A DNA stretch of 64,000 nt from Augochlora pura (GCF_028453695.1 NC_135776.1:2542001-2606000), one strand, 5' to 3'; shown: positions 1-12,623, numbered from the stretch's first letter. Notes: generated by a model not told the origin, from the sequence alone. Program-made: numbers and translations.

Positions 1-564
1 CTTCATCCAACTAGACACCGGCAGGAAAGGGAAACGGCATTTTGATCAATATTAATAGTAGCATAAAATTAGACCATATACTGGATGCTCGCAGGCTTTG
101 ATATTTCTTAAATTAATATATACGGATAATCTATCTTGCCCTATATAAAAATTAATTCCGCGACTTGCAAGCACGCGAGCACGACAGATTAAAAGAATGA
201 CAATCCACCAAACACATCTCTGGCAACCCGACGGTTTCATTATGCATTTCGCATGAAAAACCGCAGCCCTCGTTATCGCGATAGCCGAGCGAGTCCAAAT
301 GGCCAGGACCCAGACAGAGAAAGACCGTTCAGTGGCCCGAAGGAAAGTGGTCCATCGCGGGCGGGCTAGCCTCAACGGCACGAGATAATAACGATCACAA
401 ATTTTCCAGGCGGATCGAGTGTCGGGGGGAGAGGATCCATCCGCGAAGGATTCATCCGGTGGAGGAGGATCACTCGAGTCGCCGAATCCTCGGGAAATCC
501 CTGGACATTCGCTACGCCTATGACCGACCGGATAACGAAGCAAGACTCCGGCAGGTAGGAGGAG

Positions 565-741
565 ACGAGTGGAGCAGAGAGAGAGTTTCAACGGAGAAAA
601 GCCGTAGGAGTGGAGGTGAGGCGAGGAGAGAGAGAGGAGCCGCGGTAAACGGAAACGAGAGGGACCGGAGAAAAGAGCGGAGCGAGGGAAAGAGAAAGAG
701 AAAGAGAGGGAGGAGGAAGGGTGAGAGAGAGAAAAGATACG
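565..741. repeat. Purine-rich GA low-complexity tract
   Basis: About 175 bases are nearly all purine on the plus strand, built from imperfect GAGA, GGAGG and AAAGAG units. It is low-complexity DNA and explains the Arg/Glu/Lys-rich open frame read through it. Confidence 0.8.
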
Positions 742-2529
742 GAGCGGTGGCCGGTGGCACTGCTGGAAAATCAGACTAATTACTTTGTACGCGTGGCTTT
801 CACCGAAATGGGCTCGCGATTATTTTCCCCGAGTATAATCTCGGCCAGACGCATATTCTGCGGCAGGACTTTATAATCGTGTCGGGGCCGGGGCTCGTGT
901 CCGGGCAAAGGGACGGACGTTTCTCCTTTCCCCGGCGCTGGAAATTCCTTGATTTCTTTCCTGCCGCTCGGAAACCGACGCGACGCGGAGAGGCCGCGCG
1001 GCCGCGCCTCACTCTCGCCCGTATCCGCGCCGTATCCTCACCGCCACGAAACTTGATGTTCCGCGGGGTAATCGCGGTCCGCGACGTCAAAGCCGACGCG
1101 AACACTGGCTTTTTATCGCGGAGACGGGAATCCATTTCGCGTCTCTTGTTTCGCAATTACGACGATCCGAGCGCGTTTCCCTCCTCCTCCTCCTCCCCCG
1201 GCCACCGCCCCGTTTCTCCCGTTTCGCCCGTTTTCCATCGCCCGTTCCGCCGTCGGCCGCCTTCGTTCGCCGGTCGTGTTGCGAGTGATAAACGGTTGCG
1301 AGCCTTCGCGAAAGATTGCTCGATACCCAACGGATTGATATTGTTGTCCGAGTGCTCGCGGTGCTCTCGGTAATCGATGCATTAACGGCGAGCCGTCGGC
1401 CCGTTTATCTCGCCGGAATCCCCAACGGTGCATTATCCCGCGACGATCGCGCCGTGGAAAACCGCCGTGCCGAGCGGCGGGTGTTAATCCGGTTTCTCAG
1501 GTATTTTACTTCCGGTAATTTGATCGACATTATTCGCTACTCGGGATCCCCGTCGCCGACTCGTCTCTTTAGACGTTTCGTTCTCCTCGACGAGACGTCG
1601 TGCTTCTCGACGGGTTCCTCTCTATCTTTTCCTTGGAATTCTTTATTTCGCGCAGGGGTGTTCGATTTCGACTTGATTTTTGCTGAAGGAATCTATTCCT
1701 TCGGGATGAAAGACAAATTCTTTTGATTAAAGCAACGATTGTTTGGATAGAGAAACGAATTTGTTAAAAGATTCGTATAAAGCTTATAGTCAGAACTAAA
1801 AAGAAATCGATACGTTTAGAATATTTATTAGCATTAATAGAGATCCTATTCAGTTGATTCGATCGACCAGACAAAATATTAACACTTCATCAACCGGTAG
1901 CCTATGTATCGGCTTTTCCCCCCTTAACCCTTAATTTGTTATCTATTATTGAGATAAATGTGTTAAATTGTACTAGAAGCTTCAATATTATTAAAGTTTT
2001 AAATATTAAATACCTTTCGCGATTAATAAGATAAATAAAATGAAAATAGAAACGATAATTTTTACGACGGGATAACCGCTCGATAAAGTGTTAAGCGTCA
2101 CTATCCACGTTCCTCGAGGACCGCAGGGGTAGAAAAATCAACCCGTACGAGTTTACGATAAATCCTACAGTCTCTCGAACCACCTTGCCTAAAGGGATCT
2201 CCGGTGCCGCGAGAAAAATGATTTTCCGTATTTCTTATCCGGTTTCACGGCCGGAAAGGATCGATCTTCGGCCCGCAACAGTTACTTCCGCCCGCCTCGA
2301 TCCGTTCTTCTTTCTCCGAGTCGCGAAAAACAACGCGGAACGGGTCCGAGAGCCCGGCGCGAAGGTAGCGCGGAGGCGTGGGCGGAGAAGGGTGGATCGG
2401 ATCGCCGCGTAAACGAAGGTATCCACGGGAGCGTTTCGTAGCGCGAATTTATCGAGCTCGACTAAGCTGGAATTGCGCGAAACCCGGAGAACACGATACG
2501 GTTACGCCATGGATCGAGAACTATTCCGG

Positions 2530-2571
2530 CCCGATCCGATCCGATCCGCTCCGTTCCGTTCCGTTCCGTTC
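2530..2571. repeat. Two abutting pentanucleotide microsatellites (CCGAT)n and (CCGTT)n
   Basis: Several CCGAT units pass through one CCGCT unit into four CCGTT units. The two arrays differ by one or two bases, so one probably arose from the other by slippage after a point change. Confidence 0.85.
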
Positions 2572-3445
2572 GGAGCGCGGCCCCTGGCTTCCCTCTCCGG
2601 TCTGCTCTTCCTCGAGCGGTCGTTTCGTGCGGAAGCGCAAATACGAGGGAAAAGGTCCGATCCGTAGCCGGTCTCCCTCGATAATTCCGCTCCTTCCGCT
2701 TGGTCCGACTCGCGCGACCCCCACCTCCCTCCCCCTCCCGGTAACGGAATCGTCGCAGATTCCTGACGAACGCAGGCCCCGGGAATTAAAGGCGCCTCCG
2801 TGGCTCGCCTTCCGTCGAAACTCGCCGAGGATTATTCCGTATACCGACGGTCCGTCCGGACCCGGTTTATTAACACTTCGGCCCGGATCAAGACCCGATA
2901 TTTAGCTTCCGCCACGGCCGGATTACCATCGCCGCCGAGGTATCCGCCGCCGCGCGGGCAATCGATCCTCCAAGCGCGCGATTTTGCGGAGCGAATCCTA
3001 CGGGGAAAAACTCGGCTGGAAATTTATCCGCGTTCCGTGTCCACTAATCCCTCGAATTAGGGTGTAATCGTAGCCGAGGCGTACGCGAAGATCAAAGTTT
3101 TGATAAATAATGGCTTCGAACGGTTAATGGAATTTTAGATACGAAATCCGACGTTCTGCTCCCGGGGCATTAGGTTTTGTAAGTAGCCCCGGTGGCCAAC
3201 GATTACCATGGTTCTTTAATTTGTCTTCCGCTTTTGGTACGGCTGCACCGAAAGAACGTAATTGTAGGTATTACTCGGCGGCACACAATGGAGGGCCTCG
3301 CACAATGGCCGGAATGTTTGATTCCGAAGGAAAACGTGAGAATTTTTCGCCGCCCAAAGGAACCGGTCTGGCTGCTGTTTAACCGTCCCCGATACTTTTT
3401 CGCTAATAATGTACAACCGCGGGCATAATAAACGGGGTTAGATAG

Positions 3446-3472
3446 TCTCTCTCTCCCTCTCTCTCTCTCTCT
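3446..3472. repeat. (CT)n microsatellite
   Basis: An interrupted CT dinucleotide run with one CCC interruption. Confidence 0.9.
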
Positions 3473-3828
3473 TGTACGTCGGGAAACTGTTCCCTTGAAA
3501 TATTCAATCGCGCGTGACCGACTTCGGTATACTAAATTTGAAGAGCTGTCGGGTAAGAACCTGAGACGTTCCTACTGTTTTTAGAAAACGGCCGGTCGGA
3601 TAAATTCGAACGCGGATTTTACGTCCGTTCCGAGTATGAATGCTCGGAATCGCCTCGAAGAATTCGACGGTACGTCTTCCAACAACAAAATCGCGAAACA
3701 ATCGATTATTCACGATGCAGTTGATTTCACCGAATTTCAATTGGAACGTTACGAAGTCGATTTCAAATCAGTGTTTAAATTTTGGACATTACAGAGATTA
3801 TTGAATATATTTCTACTAATTAATTAAT

Positions 3829-3879
3829 TTTTATTTATTTATTTATTTATCTATCTATTTATTTATTTATTTATTTATT
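3829..3879. repeat. (ATTT)n microsatellite
   Basis: About twelve ATTT tetramers with two internal ATCT variants, within an AT-rich valley. Confidence 0.9.
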
Positions 3880-4483
3880 ACACAAACATGTTTTACTTGA
3901 ATATAAATAGAACTCACATTGTATACGCCAGTATTTTCAAACGCAGCATCTGGAATGTTCGATGGAAACTTCGTCTCGCGAATTTATAAGTAAAAGAAAT
4001 CGGTTATCGTGTTTCCTCGATAAACGAAAAGTTAGAAATTAATTTAACTTGCAAAATTAGAGAAACGGCACGTTGCAAAATGGCGTTTAGGCAATAATTA
4101 TAGATTGTAGGTAAAGAAACAAATGACTAACGTATTATTCGACCGTTGTGTAACGTTACCTAATTAGTTCGAAAAGTGTACGCAGTGGCGCTAAGACAAA
4201 AAAGTGCGGAGGCAGTGGACCGTTACGTGCAGGCAAATATTTCATAAATCTGCGTAGTTTATTGAACGAATTGTTCGTATTAGATCAGACTCGGTATCGC
4301 GGTGTTCGTATTTACGTAATGATTGTTTCTGAAATAATAATCTCAATAGGGCACACGCCGAACCCTAGTGATTACTTCGCCGCGCGGGGAACAAAGAAGG
4401 TCACTTATTGCGTCATCCATGGTGCCGGTCATAAACGGTAGATATTCTTGAATGTCGCAATAACTGAAGGACTATTTACGCGT

Positions 4484-4518
4484 TCAGTTCGTCCTAGTCG
4501 ACCGTACGTTACGGTAGT
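4484..4518 (+). promoter_or_regulatory. Candidate core promoter: initiator-like TCAGTT with a weak DPE-like match
   Basis: TCAGTT at 4484-4489 matches the arthropod initiator consensus TCAKTY, with A+1 at 4486. At +28 to +33 the sequence GGTAGT matches five of six positions of the downstream promoter element. No TATA box is visible near -30. It lies 162 bases before the ATG of the candidate first exon. Such short motifs occur often by chance, so the support comes mainly from the exon downstream. Confidence 0.3.
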
Positions 4519-4700
4519 GTTGCGAACAGTGAATCGTAAGTGCGAAATAGATAGGTTACGCGTACGTTCCGTTGGTGTCTAGTGCGTAGTTAACGAACAT
4601 GGTGTAATCGCGCGTCTTACTTTCTCTGCTCGTCGACCCGATCTTCGATGGCGGCAGATGGGACATCCCAAGGGATTTCGGCAAGGACTGCAGCCTACTC
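4486..4700 (+). other. Candidate first exon (5'UTR plus start codon) ending at a consensus GTAAGT donor
   Basis: The exon would run from the initiator to a strong donor, CTC|GTAAGTATT, at 4701. A second donor-like GTAAGT begins at 4536 and could give a shorter alternative exon 4486-4535. A minimal upstream ORF, ATG-GTG-TAA at 4599-4607, precedes the main ATG. A degenerate 18-bp duplication (CGTACGTT..CG.T.GTGT at 4504-4521 and 4563-4580) lies in the leader. The exon call is inference from motif order; no homology was recognised. Confidence 0.4.
4648..4700 (+). CDS. Candidate N-terminal coding piece of an unidentified protein
   Basis: From the ATG at 4648 the frame reads MAADGTSQGISARTAAY, with two bases (TC) left before the GTAAGT donor at 4701, so the next exon must supply one base of a Ser codon. 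The start context is CTTCGATGG. I do not recognise the protein. A competing frame is open from 4608 to 4700 and also meets the donor, in phase 0 (ending GGRWDIPRDFGKDCSLL). It has no ATG after the in-frame TAA at 4605 and would need an unseen upstream acceptor. The next exon was not identified: the candidate at 16363 is in the wrong phase to join directly. Confidence 0.35.
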
Positions 4701-5283
4701 GTAAGTATTATTATCCAGGGATGACCAACTGACTGATGTGTTCTCGTATCGGACCGAGCGTGTTCTCTCGTGTGTGATTGGTGATATTCTCTGGCTGGAG
4801 ATTGATGACGCCCGGTTCTCGAATGACTGATGGCGTTCTCAATAGGAACCGCGGTGCTCTAAATATTAACATTTTCTCGAAGATGGATTTATATTCTACA
4901 GACCGGATCGTATCGTCGCAGTTCGTAACCGCGACACTTACCTCGTAGATCTGCGAGAGAACATTCTAGTCGCAACCAATATTTCTCTAATTTATCGTCG
5001 TTTAAATCCCGTCTCAATATTCACGAAAATCCGGCACGCTTTTCTCGCCCCCATTTCGAACTCTTGATCGACATAAAATCTTCGCAAATTATGCGGGAAA
5101 TATTCAACGGCTTCGGCTTATGAAGTTTCCAGGGTAATAAAGGGCAGCTTTCCAACCCTCTCGGTAATTTGCGCAGTTATGGCGTCCATGTATCCCGGTC
5201 CCATGGCTTCCATTCGTCTTGTGGCGGAATTTTTGCAGCTGTTCCGCGGTCGGGGTCTGCGAATGATAAATTCGTTTCTCCAC

Positions 5284-5745
5284 TTAGACTGTGTTTTAAT
5301 CCGACGTCGCGCTATAGCGGGATCCTCGGGCGTTAGATTCCGTTCAATTATCAAACGAAAATCAGCGTCGCGAATTTAGATGAAACAATAGGCGCTACGT
5401 TCTCCATAAAAGAAAGGTCTCTCCGGTGTCCCGTTGTATTAGCGAAGATCGACGATTCGACTGGACTATATTTCAACGAGATATTATACGACATAATCGT
5501 TGCGCGTCGATCACCTTCCGCGTTCGAATACTCGGCTTTTTCCATCGCCAATTTGTCCTTGGACAATTTCGCTTCCTCCCCCCCGGCCCCCCTCCATAGA
5601 AAATCGATCCCTCCGGCGTTCTACCAGACTGTGTTTCAATGCGACGTCGCGCGACGTAATCGCCGCCCGTCGATCACCCTACGCGACCAAATTCTCAGCT
5701 TTCTCCTCCACCGATTTGTCCTTGGACGATCCTCTCGGATAGCGC
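5284..5745. repeat. Diverged tandem repeat, about 170-bp unit, three copies
   Basis: Copies start near 5284, 5456 and 5626. Units 1 and 3 share AGACTGTGTTT.AATCCGACG-like starts. Units 2 and 3 share a GTCGATCAC block (5508 and 5672 regions) and the 15-mer ATTTGTCCTTGGACR. Units 1 and 2 share a CTCCATA.AA....TCTCTCCGG-like segment. The match degrades toward the edges. No open frame is conserved across all three copies, so this looks like a local satellite-type duplication. Confidence 0.65.
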
Positions 5746-8700
5746 ATCGCCCCGTCTACGCAATATCGACGGCGGTTACTGCGCTCGACTTTTATCGTTC
5801 CCACCGAATCGAAGGAATCCAACTACACTTCGGGCAGAAAGACTGCGACAAATCCGGTTACGCATACCGTCTCCGTCAACCGATCTCCTTTGATCAAGGT
5901 GCTCGCGAAGCGCGCGGCTACTTTTAGGGGGCAGGCGGACGGGCTCGGGAAGAATGGGAAAAACCGTGGACGGAACAGGATCGGGCATAAAGCGTTCAAG
6001 GATCGTTCTTCTCTAATCGGTCGAGTGGCGGAAACACGAGCCTCGCGCGTGTCTCGTTTCCAGAACGATTAGGAAACGGTATTTCGTCCGTCGGGTCTGA
6101 TGGTACGAGGCAAATGGAACGCTCGACTGCGATTACTCGAGCACGAAGATCCAATTGGCCTTGGATCGTGGCGACCGGGAACACCGCCACCCCCCGCCTG
6201 CTCTTCTCGCCGGAGATATCGGTCGTGGCATATCGAGCGGACCGGCGGCGTGCATCAGCTCGAGATCGATACCGGAGCTATCGTATCCTATCGATTCTCC
6301 CTCTCTCTCTCACTCCCCTCTCTCTCTCTCTCTTTATTTCTCTCTCCGTCTGTCTCTATCTCTTGCTCCTACGCCAGTATATGTATTCCCACCTGGAAAT
6401 GGTGGGTAGCTTTCGTATGCCTCGATTCCGACTGTATCGGGCCCGCACGTTCGCGAATTATTACGAGTCACGTAGGGCTGTAGTCGCGCGGAAGCCTCGA
6501 GTGCTATTATTACGATGTAATACGGTCGGCCCACCCTCCTCGGGTTCCTTACACCCCTTTCGAGGGTCGCCGTACGGAAACGCTACGCCGGCATCGAAAA
6601 GAAAAGCGAAACAATCGTCTCTCGGCCTTTCGCTTATTCTGTTACGAAATCTCGATGGAATTTAGGGGAACGATACGGTCGATCGCGTACGTACGGTGTT
6701 CGGAAATTCGATTTTAAATCGGCGAAATGATTTTTGGATCGTTTACGCGGATCACAATACCGCAATATACGTACTATGTATGTACTGGTACACAGTCGGG
6801 TTCGTAGATGTAGTCCAACACGATATGGAAATAATGTTTAAAGACATGTTTCGAAAATATCGAGTAGCTGGGATATTTTGCGTATATTATACGGTTACGA
6901 TACGTGTAGAATATACAGTATACATGTATACCAGGTGCATATGGTATAATAAGTAGACTGTAAAATAGAATAAAAATTCCATATCGATTGCGGCGAACTA
7001 GGAGTTCCCTTTCTTCTTTATTTAATCCGTTTAGTGGGTTGGAAATATAACAATCATAATTCTGTGAACCTTTTGAAGTAATGTGAACACTTTGAAAATG
7101 AACGACAATGTCGGAGCTATGTATATACCTTCTTCCAGAACTTGCAATTTCATAATGTATGTAGCTAAAGATCATGGTATATTATATTAATTTTCTTCAT
7201 TATTTAAATCGTCGTCACGTAACCTCGTTTGCCGAGTAAACTATTCTTAGAAATCTTAGAATTCGTGTCCGTAAGGGGTTAATTTTATCTACTCTTCGAT
7301 TCGTATTATTCGTTGGTTTGTGCGCTATATTTAAATATAATCAAATTATATTATCACTGTATTACAATCATATAATTCGTTGTCGTAAAAATATATGCAC
7401 GCGACGTGTACAAATACAAAAAAATTATAACATATAAGTAGATTTGCTTAGAGGAAAATTCGTCGATAGAAATCATTTTATTCGACTAGAATCGCGTTTC
7501 CGGTTCGACGGTCGCGGTAGCCGGCAGTGGTTGCTGGATCTGGCGCTCTATTACGAGATCCTAACTACTTTATATTGAACTTCGACTAAAATAAACCCCG
7601 CGCTGATTGTAATGAACTGTTTAAAGTTCGCCTGACCCGGCGTCAGACCATCGCAATTACTCAAAGTCATTAGAGGAACCGTGGAAATGATATTTCTTTT
7701 ACATTCTCTCGGTTATCAATCTCTCCGAGTTCGCGGGCTCTAATTTCGGCGAGTTAATTCCATTTCGTCGAACGTTTTCGTGACCTCGTCGCTGGAAGTC
7801 ACGAGGTCTTTATTCCCCCAACAGCTGTTTAAGAAAGCCCGGACAGAAATTGAATATTTTTCCGCGTCCGACGAGAGCCGCGCGTCGGGATTCCCTGGCT
7901 CTCGAGTAATTCCTGTTTTCATTTCTTGATTCCCACAAAATGGGACTCCGCGAGAAGATCCCCCCCGGCACTGATAACCTTATCATTTTCTTCGTTCTCG
8001 TCTGGTCGGCGTTTCTTTCTCGTTCGTTGTTTGTCCGGCCAGCGAACGGGGCGAGACCGCAAGAAATGTTCGCGCGACCGTAAATTTGTTAACGCCCGCG
8101 GACACCGGAAACTCGCGAGAGCGGTAATATCAATCCGAACCCGGTGTCACAGCGGCAACGTTTATTAGTTCAATTAGCCAGTTTTATTCGCGCCATCCTA
8201 ATCGCTGCCGCTATTAACCCCACACCGAACGACTTCTTTTACGATGATGAAAACTTTTTTTCTCGCTTATAATGTCCGCGAATAAAACGGACATTTATAT
8301 TTTCCCGCGTGTCCTCCCCGCGGTCGTCCACCCGGATAGCTGCTGGACAAACCACTCCGTCAAATTAAACGAACGATATTATTTCGCCGAAACCATCGAA
8401 CTTTGAACTCTTGTAACTTCGCCGCGGAACAATGTTGCAATATTCTACCGGTGTTCATTTCATAGAAGAATACCAGATTCTTTAGAAGAATAGCAAAGAT
8501 TAATATAAACTCGCCGTACACATTTACATCAAAACGTACACCTTAATTATGAAGATTAAATTATTTTCCCCCGAGCGAGTGTTTGTACTTGTAACGTTTT
8601 CGACAGAATAATTACGAGACCGGTTACAACAGTAAAAATTGCCGTACCGTAAATTTCTACGTTATCAAACTATATTTAATAAATTGTATCACAGAGAGAA

Positions 8701-9083
8701 TGTTTCGATTAACATTATAATTCATTTCGATATTGAAGCAACGTGATTAATTATTAATAAAATACACGTAATGTTACCATGATCCAAGCTACTCGTACAC
8801 GAAATGAAAAATCGAATCCGTTTCGGGTGTCGCCGCGAAGGGTTAATTGCGCGGATTAGTTTATCGCCGCCAGCCCGGATTCGATATCGAGACCTTGTGG
8901 GGGTCGATCGGTGCCGGTAGGGTCGTAGAAAATCCAGGAGAACGACTTTCGAATCCGATTGTGTGTTACCAGGAAACCCAGAGAAAACATCGAGACGCAA
9001 TAAGAGGGGGGGAGCCCGAATCTCTGAATAAAACTAGACAGGAAATGGGGCGAACGGCTGGAGGGAAGAGTTAGATGCCAGTC
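5746..9083. other. Unassigned non-coding DNA
   Basis: GC-rich to about 6650, including a CT microsatellite, then a long AT-rich stretch (about 6690-7480), mixed DNA, and a second AT-rich stretch (about 8460-8800). No splice-supported exon was seen. Long Tyr/Ile-rich open frames at 6696-7175 occur on both strands and reflect AT composition. Confidence 0.55.
6296..6362. repeat. Imperfect (CT)n microsatellite
   Basis: CT-rich tract with CACTCCCC and TTTATTTC interruptions. Confidence 0.9.
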
Positions 9084-9106
9084 GGGGATGGGGTGGGTGG
9101 GTGGGG
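9084..9106. other. Canonical G-quadruplex motif
   Basis: Five G runs of three or four separated by one- or two-base loops (GGGGATGGGGTGGGTGGG and one more GGGG). This fits the G3+N1-7 pattern with very short loops, so folding on the plus strand is plausible. Confidence 0.6.
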
Positions 9107-9856
9107 ATAAGTCGTTGAAACGCGGGACGGGAACCAAGGCCAGAAGCTTTCCGGCGAGCTGCCACCGAGATGTCATCGAGCGTTGAGAATAATGGAAATT
9201 ATCCAAGCTGGAACGATCCGGTGAACGGGAGAAGAGAGGCTTGTCACGAGGATAGAATTGAAGGCGACTCGAGCGTGGCTGCTTGGAGGGTTGACGGGGA
9301 GGGGGGAGTTTGCTCGTCGGCTCTACTATCTCTATCTCCGTCTCCCGCGTCTCACCCCTGCTCACCCGCTGCGAGCCGCCCTCTGTCTGTTTGGATAAGA
9401 AAGGAAACCGACGCGCTTATTAAAGGAGTATCGATCGGCTCGTAAAAGATTATTTTCATCGCGCGCGATGGCCCGGTGTCCCGGTTTCTTCCCCGAACGG
9501 AACGACCTCTTGATCCCCCCTCCTCGAATCTTCCGCGCGATCTCGCGGAATCGCCTCGATCGCCCAAATCCTCCGGTTCTCTCTCGTGCCTCTCTCGCTT
9601 CCACCGCAGAGCGTCTCGATCGCGCGGTCGTTTCCCCTCCCCCTGTAGCGTCGCGGTCTCTCGCGAGCGGCCGTGCGCGACCCGCGAGCGATCGTAACAG
9701 TATAGATCGCGCGGCGTGCCGGAAAAAGGGGGATGAGTTTTAGCCGGACTCTTTCGCGAATTTCGCATCCGTTTTGGCATCGCGAGCTAGCCGGCTTAGC
9801 CGGCCAACGATCGATAATGTATGCGAGCGCAACGCCGACTCCTCCCCTCTCATCTG

Positions 9857-9870
9857 CCCCCCCCCCCCCC
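9857..9870. repeat. Poly-C run
   Basis: Fourteen consecutive C followed by a TTTC-rich tract. Such runs are also prone to sequencing length error. Confidence 0.9.
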
Positions 9871-10536
9871 GCAACCCCTTCTTTCGTTCTTTCTCTTTCT
9901 TTCGTTCGCGAGGCCGTGGCTCCTGCGGCCTCCTCCGTGTCCCGCGCGGCACACGCGAAAAAAGATAAATAAAATATCCTTTACGTAACAAGGGCCGAAC
10001 GCCGACAACGGAACCAGGAAACTCGGACGAGACCGGGCGGACGCGCGCGCGGAAAACCGTGGCCCCGCGATTTCCCATATTCCGAGCGTGGGTGGCCTCG
10101 TCCCTCGCTGCGCGTCGGCTACACCCCCGCGATCATCGGTTATTCGACGTTTAATAGTCCGTTCTCTTTTTTTGTTCTCTTCTAGGATCGATAACTCTAT
10201 TTACTCGAAAGGGTGTCGCCGTGAAAAATGTTTCCCTCGGTTTTCATTTTTTTTTTGTTTTTTTTTTTATTTTGTTCACGGTATCCGTTCGACGGGAACC
10301 GGGGAAAACGCCGACGCGTATATACCCGGCCCGCCCCGTCTGTCAGAACTTTTTCGGGCGGAATGAAAACGCTAGCAGCATAATTCGATTTTTCCGAATA
10401 CTTTTTCCACGTTCAAGGTGGGCCGACTCCAGGCGATTCTCTTTGCCGGGGATGTTAGAAATAGACGGAGGTTCGCGTGCATCTCCGCGGGAGCCTGATT
10501 GGATGCGAGTCAAAGTGGTAGAACGGATTAAAGGAA

Positions 10537-10555
10537 TTCAACCCCTTGCTCTAGA
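10537..10555 (+). repeat. Solo 19-bp terminus matching the 48500 inverted-repeat element
   Basis: These 19 bases, TTCAACCCCTTGCTCTAGA, recur exactly at 48500-48518, the left end of a 156-bp inverted-repeat element. No matching right end is visible within several hundred bases, so this is either a truncated copy or chance. A 19-base exact match within 64 kb is unlikely by chance. Confidence 0.5.
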
Positions 10556-11052
10556 ATAGCGTGCCGGTTATGGAGACCCGGCAGAATGATCGATTGAATA
10601 TTTGATTCGGTTTATTTATTATCGGCCCGATCCGTTCCGATCGATGCTTATAATTAATTTCCAAGCTTGCTACCCTCGATTGCGATCGGGCTGCAATTTT
10701 TATGCATTTCGTACGGAAATGGGTGAGCTAGGAATTTGATTAGGTTGTTTACGACTCCAGACAGAAATAAATATTTCTCTTTTTCGCGATCGATGCGCAG
10801 CGTTTTTATTTTACGTAAAGATCGACAGGATAATTATATCTATTCATATTTTTATAAATATTCGAATGCGAAATCATGTTACCTTTTAGCGGAACTCTTA
10901 AAAATTGTTCCTTACAACGAACCTAATTTTGGCGCATAGGTTGACGATTTGTCGGAGCTTTCAATGAAATTGCTATGCAGAAAGTGCTCGGTGTATGCAG
11001 ACACTCCAGCCGATTTCCTCTAAATGCGGCGCCGAATTTCGATTCTATCAGG

Positions 11053-11106
11053 GAAAGAGAAAAAAAGAGAAAGAGAGAGAGAAAGGGAGAGAGAGAGAGA
11101 GAGGGA
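11053..11106. repeat. Imperfect (GA)n microsatellite
   Basis: GA-rich tract with A-run and GGG interruptions. Confidence 0.9.
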
Positions 11107-12623
11107 GTGGACAGGTCTTGGAGGGGAAAAAATATGACGGCGACCTTTTCATTTACTTTTGCATAAAGAATCGACTCAGGCGGAATTGATGCGCGCTTTA
11201 ACGGGCTTACATCATTTTCGCGCGAGCGAGTCAGCTTTCTCGCTGATTTACAGGCGGCACGGGGAAAAGTTTGTCGTTCTGGCAGCCGGCGCGGAAAATC
11301 GAAAATTTTCATTTTCGTTGCGCCCGTTTCGTCGCGCGCTTACCGCTCCGCTAACGGGACGGAGCGGGCGGCGCTTTTCATTTCGTTTCCACGGCGGTTT
11401 TTATTGTCGAACACCGTTGTTCTAACGGGCCGAGATCCTCGCCCCCCTCCCTCCGGACAACTGCGAAAAGCGTCGCGACGCACTTCGTATTGGAAAAAAG
11501 AATTCTTCCGGGGTTTTTAGCGAGCGGTAGCGAGCACAAAGCGTACCGTCGGGACCGCGATTCGGACGGTTGTAAAAGGGGCGGGCTTATGAATAAATAC
11601 GGCGCCCCGAAATTGCCTCTGAATTCCATTAATTCGACAAAGTTTCATATCTTCGTCGGGCGAGAGCCGACCGCGGCCGCGACCGTCCGCGAGATCGAAT
11701 TCATTTGAACGCTTTATGCAGAATCCGTGCGCTTGATATTCTTTTCCTGTCCGGTAAAGGGGTCGCAATTAACGAAATATTGTACCGAATCGCGCGGCAA
11801 AGTACTACTCTTTGAGGTTTGAACACCCGCCCCCGGTTTCACGCTCGAAACGCTAATTTCAACTTTTCGTCGCCGCGATTCACCTGCGACCCGGTGCTAT
11901 TGTTTCCGAGTGTCGTTCGACTTGGAAATTACGAAAGGAAGAATTAGTTTGTCGGAACCATGATCCGATTTAGCGCGATTCCTTTACCACTTCTAGAATA
12001 TTAAAGAAGCGAGCAGCTTTTCCGATTTTCGCTACTCTCGAAGCGATGTTCGAGTTACCCGACCGAGTCAAGATCTCTAGAGAACGTTCACGGAACATGT
12101 GCAGTTTCGATCGAAGCTATCCGATCGTATTTTAAGATGCCGCCCTTATTATTTAATTTCGGCGTTTTCTATCTCTTATATTCGATCTCGTCCGTTATAC
12201 ACGGTCCGTGGATCGTTGCTCGAAATAGAAATCGCTTCTCCATCTAAATGCCTAAAACCCCGCCGGCCGCAACAACTATAGCCATAAATTCGCGCGCTCG
12301 TGCTCCAGTTTTCGAGGAGGCCCCCCCTCCATAGATCGTTCGCCGCGTTTACGAATTATCAATAGATTTTAGCGAAACTTTAGGGAAGCTTGATCCACGC
12401 TCCGCAGAGTGCTCTTGCAGCCGATATTTTATAAAAAAAAATATTCGCTAACACGGTTGGCCGAGTGCCGTGTGTAACACCGCGCGCTCTGTATAACGCA
12501 GTCAATCTGCGATCGGACAATCGGTAACATGGATAGTACCGATGGTCGTCGGGTAGAACAAAGCCGTCGATTGGTCTGCGCTCTTGCGGAAAGAGGAGCC
12601 AATTAAAATTGATGGTTAAATCC

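Larger units (their letters stand above)
1..4440. other. Unassigned, probably intergenic DNA
   Basis: No exon with convincing splice sites or a conserved product is visible. The left 1.7 kb is GC- and CpG-rich with a purine-rich tract at about 565-741. An AT-rich valley covers about 1730-2090, a GC-rich block about 2110-3110, and AT-rich DNA about 3780-4340. Open frames here are Arg/Ser/Pro-rich, occur on both strands and look like products of base composition. A GTAAGT-like donor near 3180 has no matching exon. Confidence 0.6.

Noticed and set aside
4942..4950. Minus-strand 9-nt microexon: acceptor TTCTCTCGCAG and donor GAG|GTAAGT flank nine bases
   Set aside because: Both sites look good, but a 9-nt exon cannot be supported without flanking exons or transcript data.
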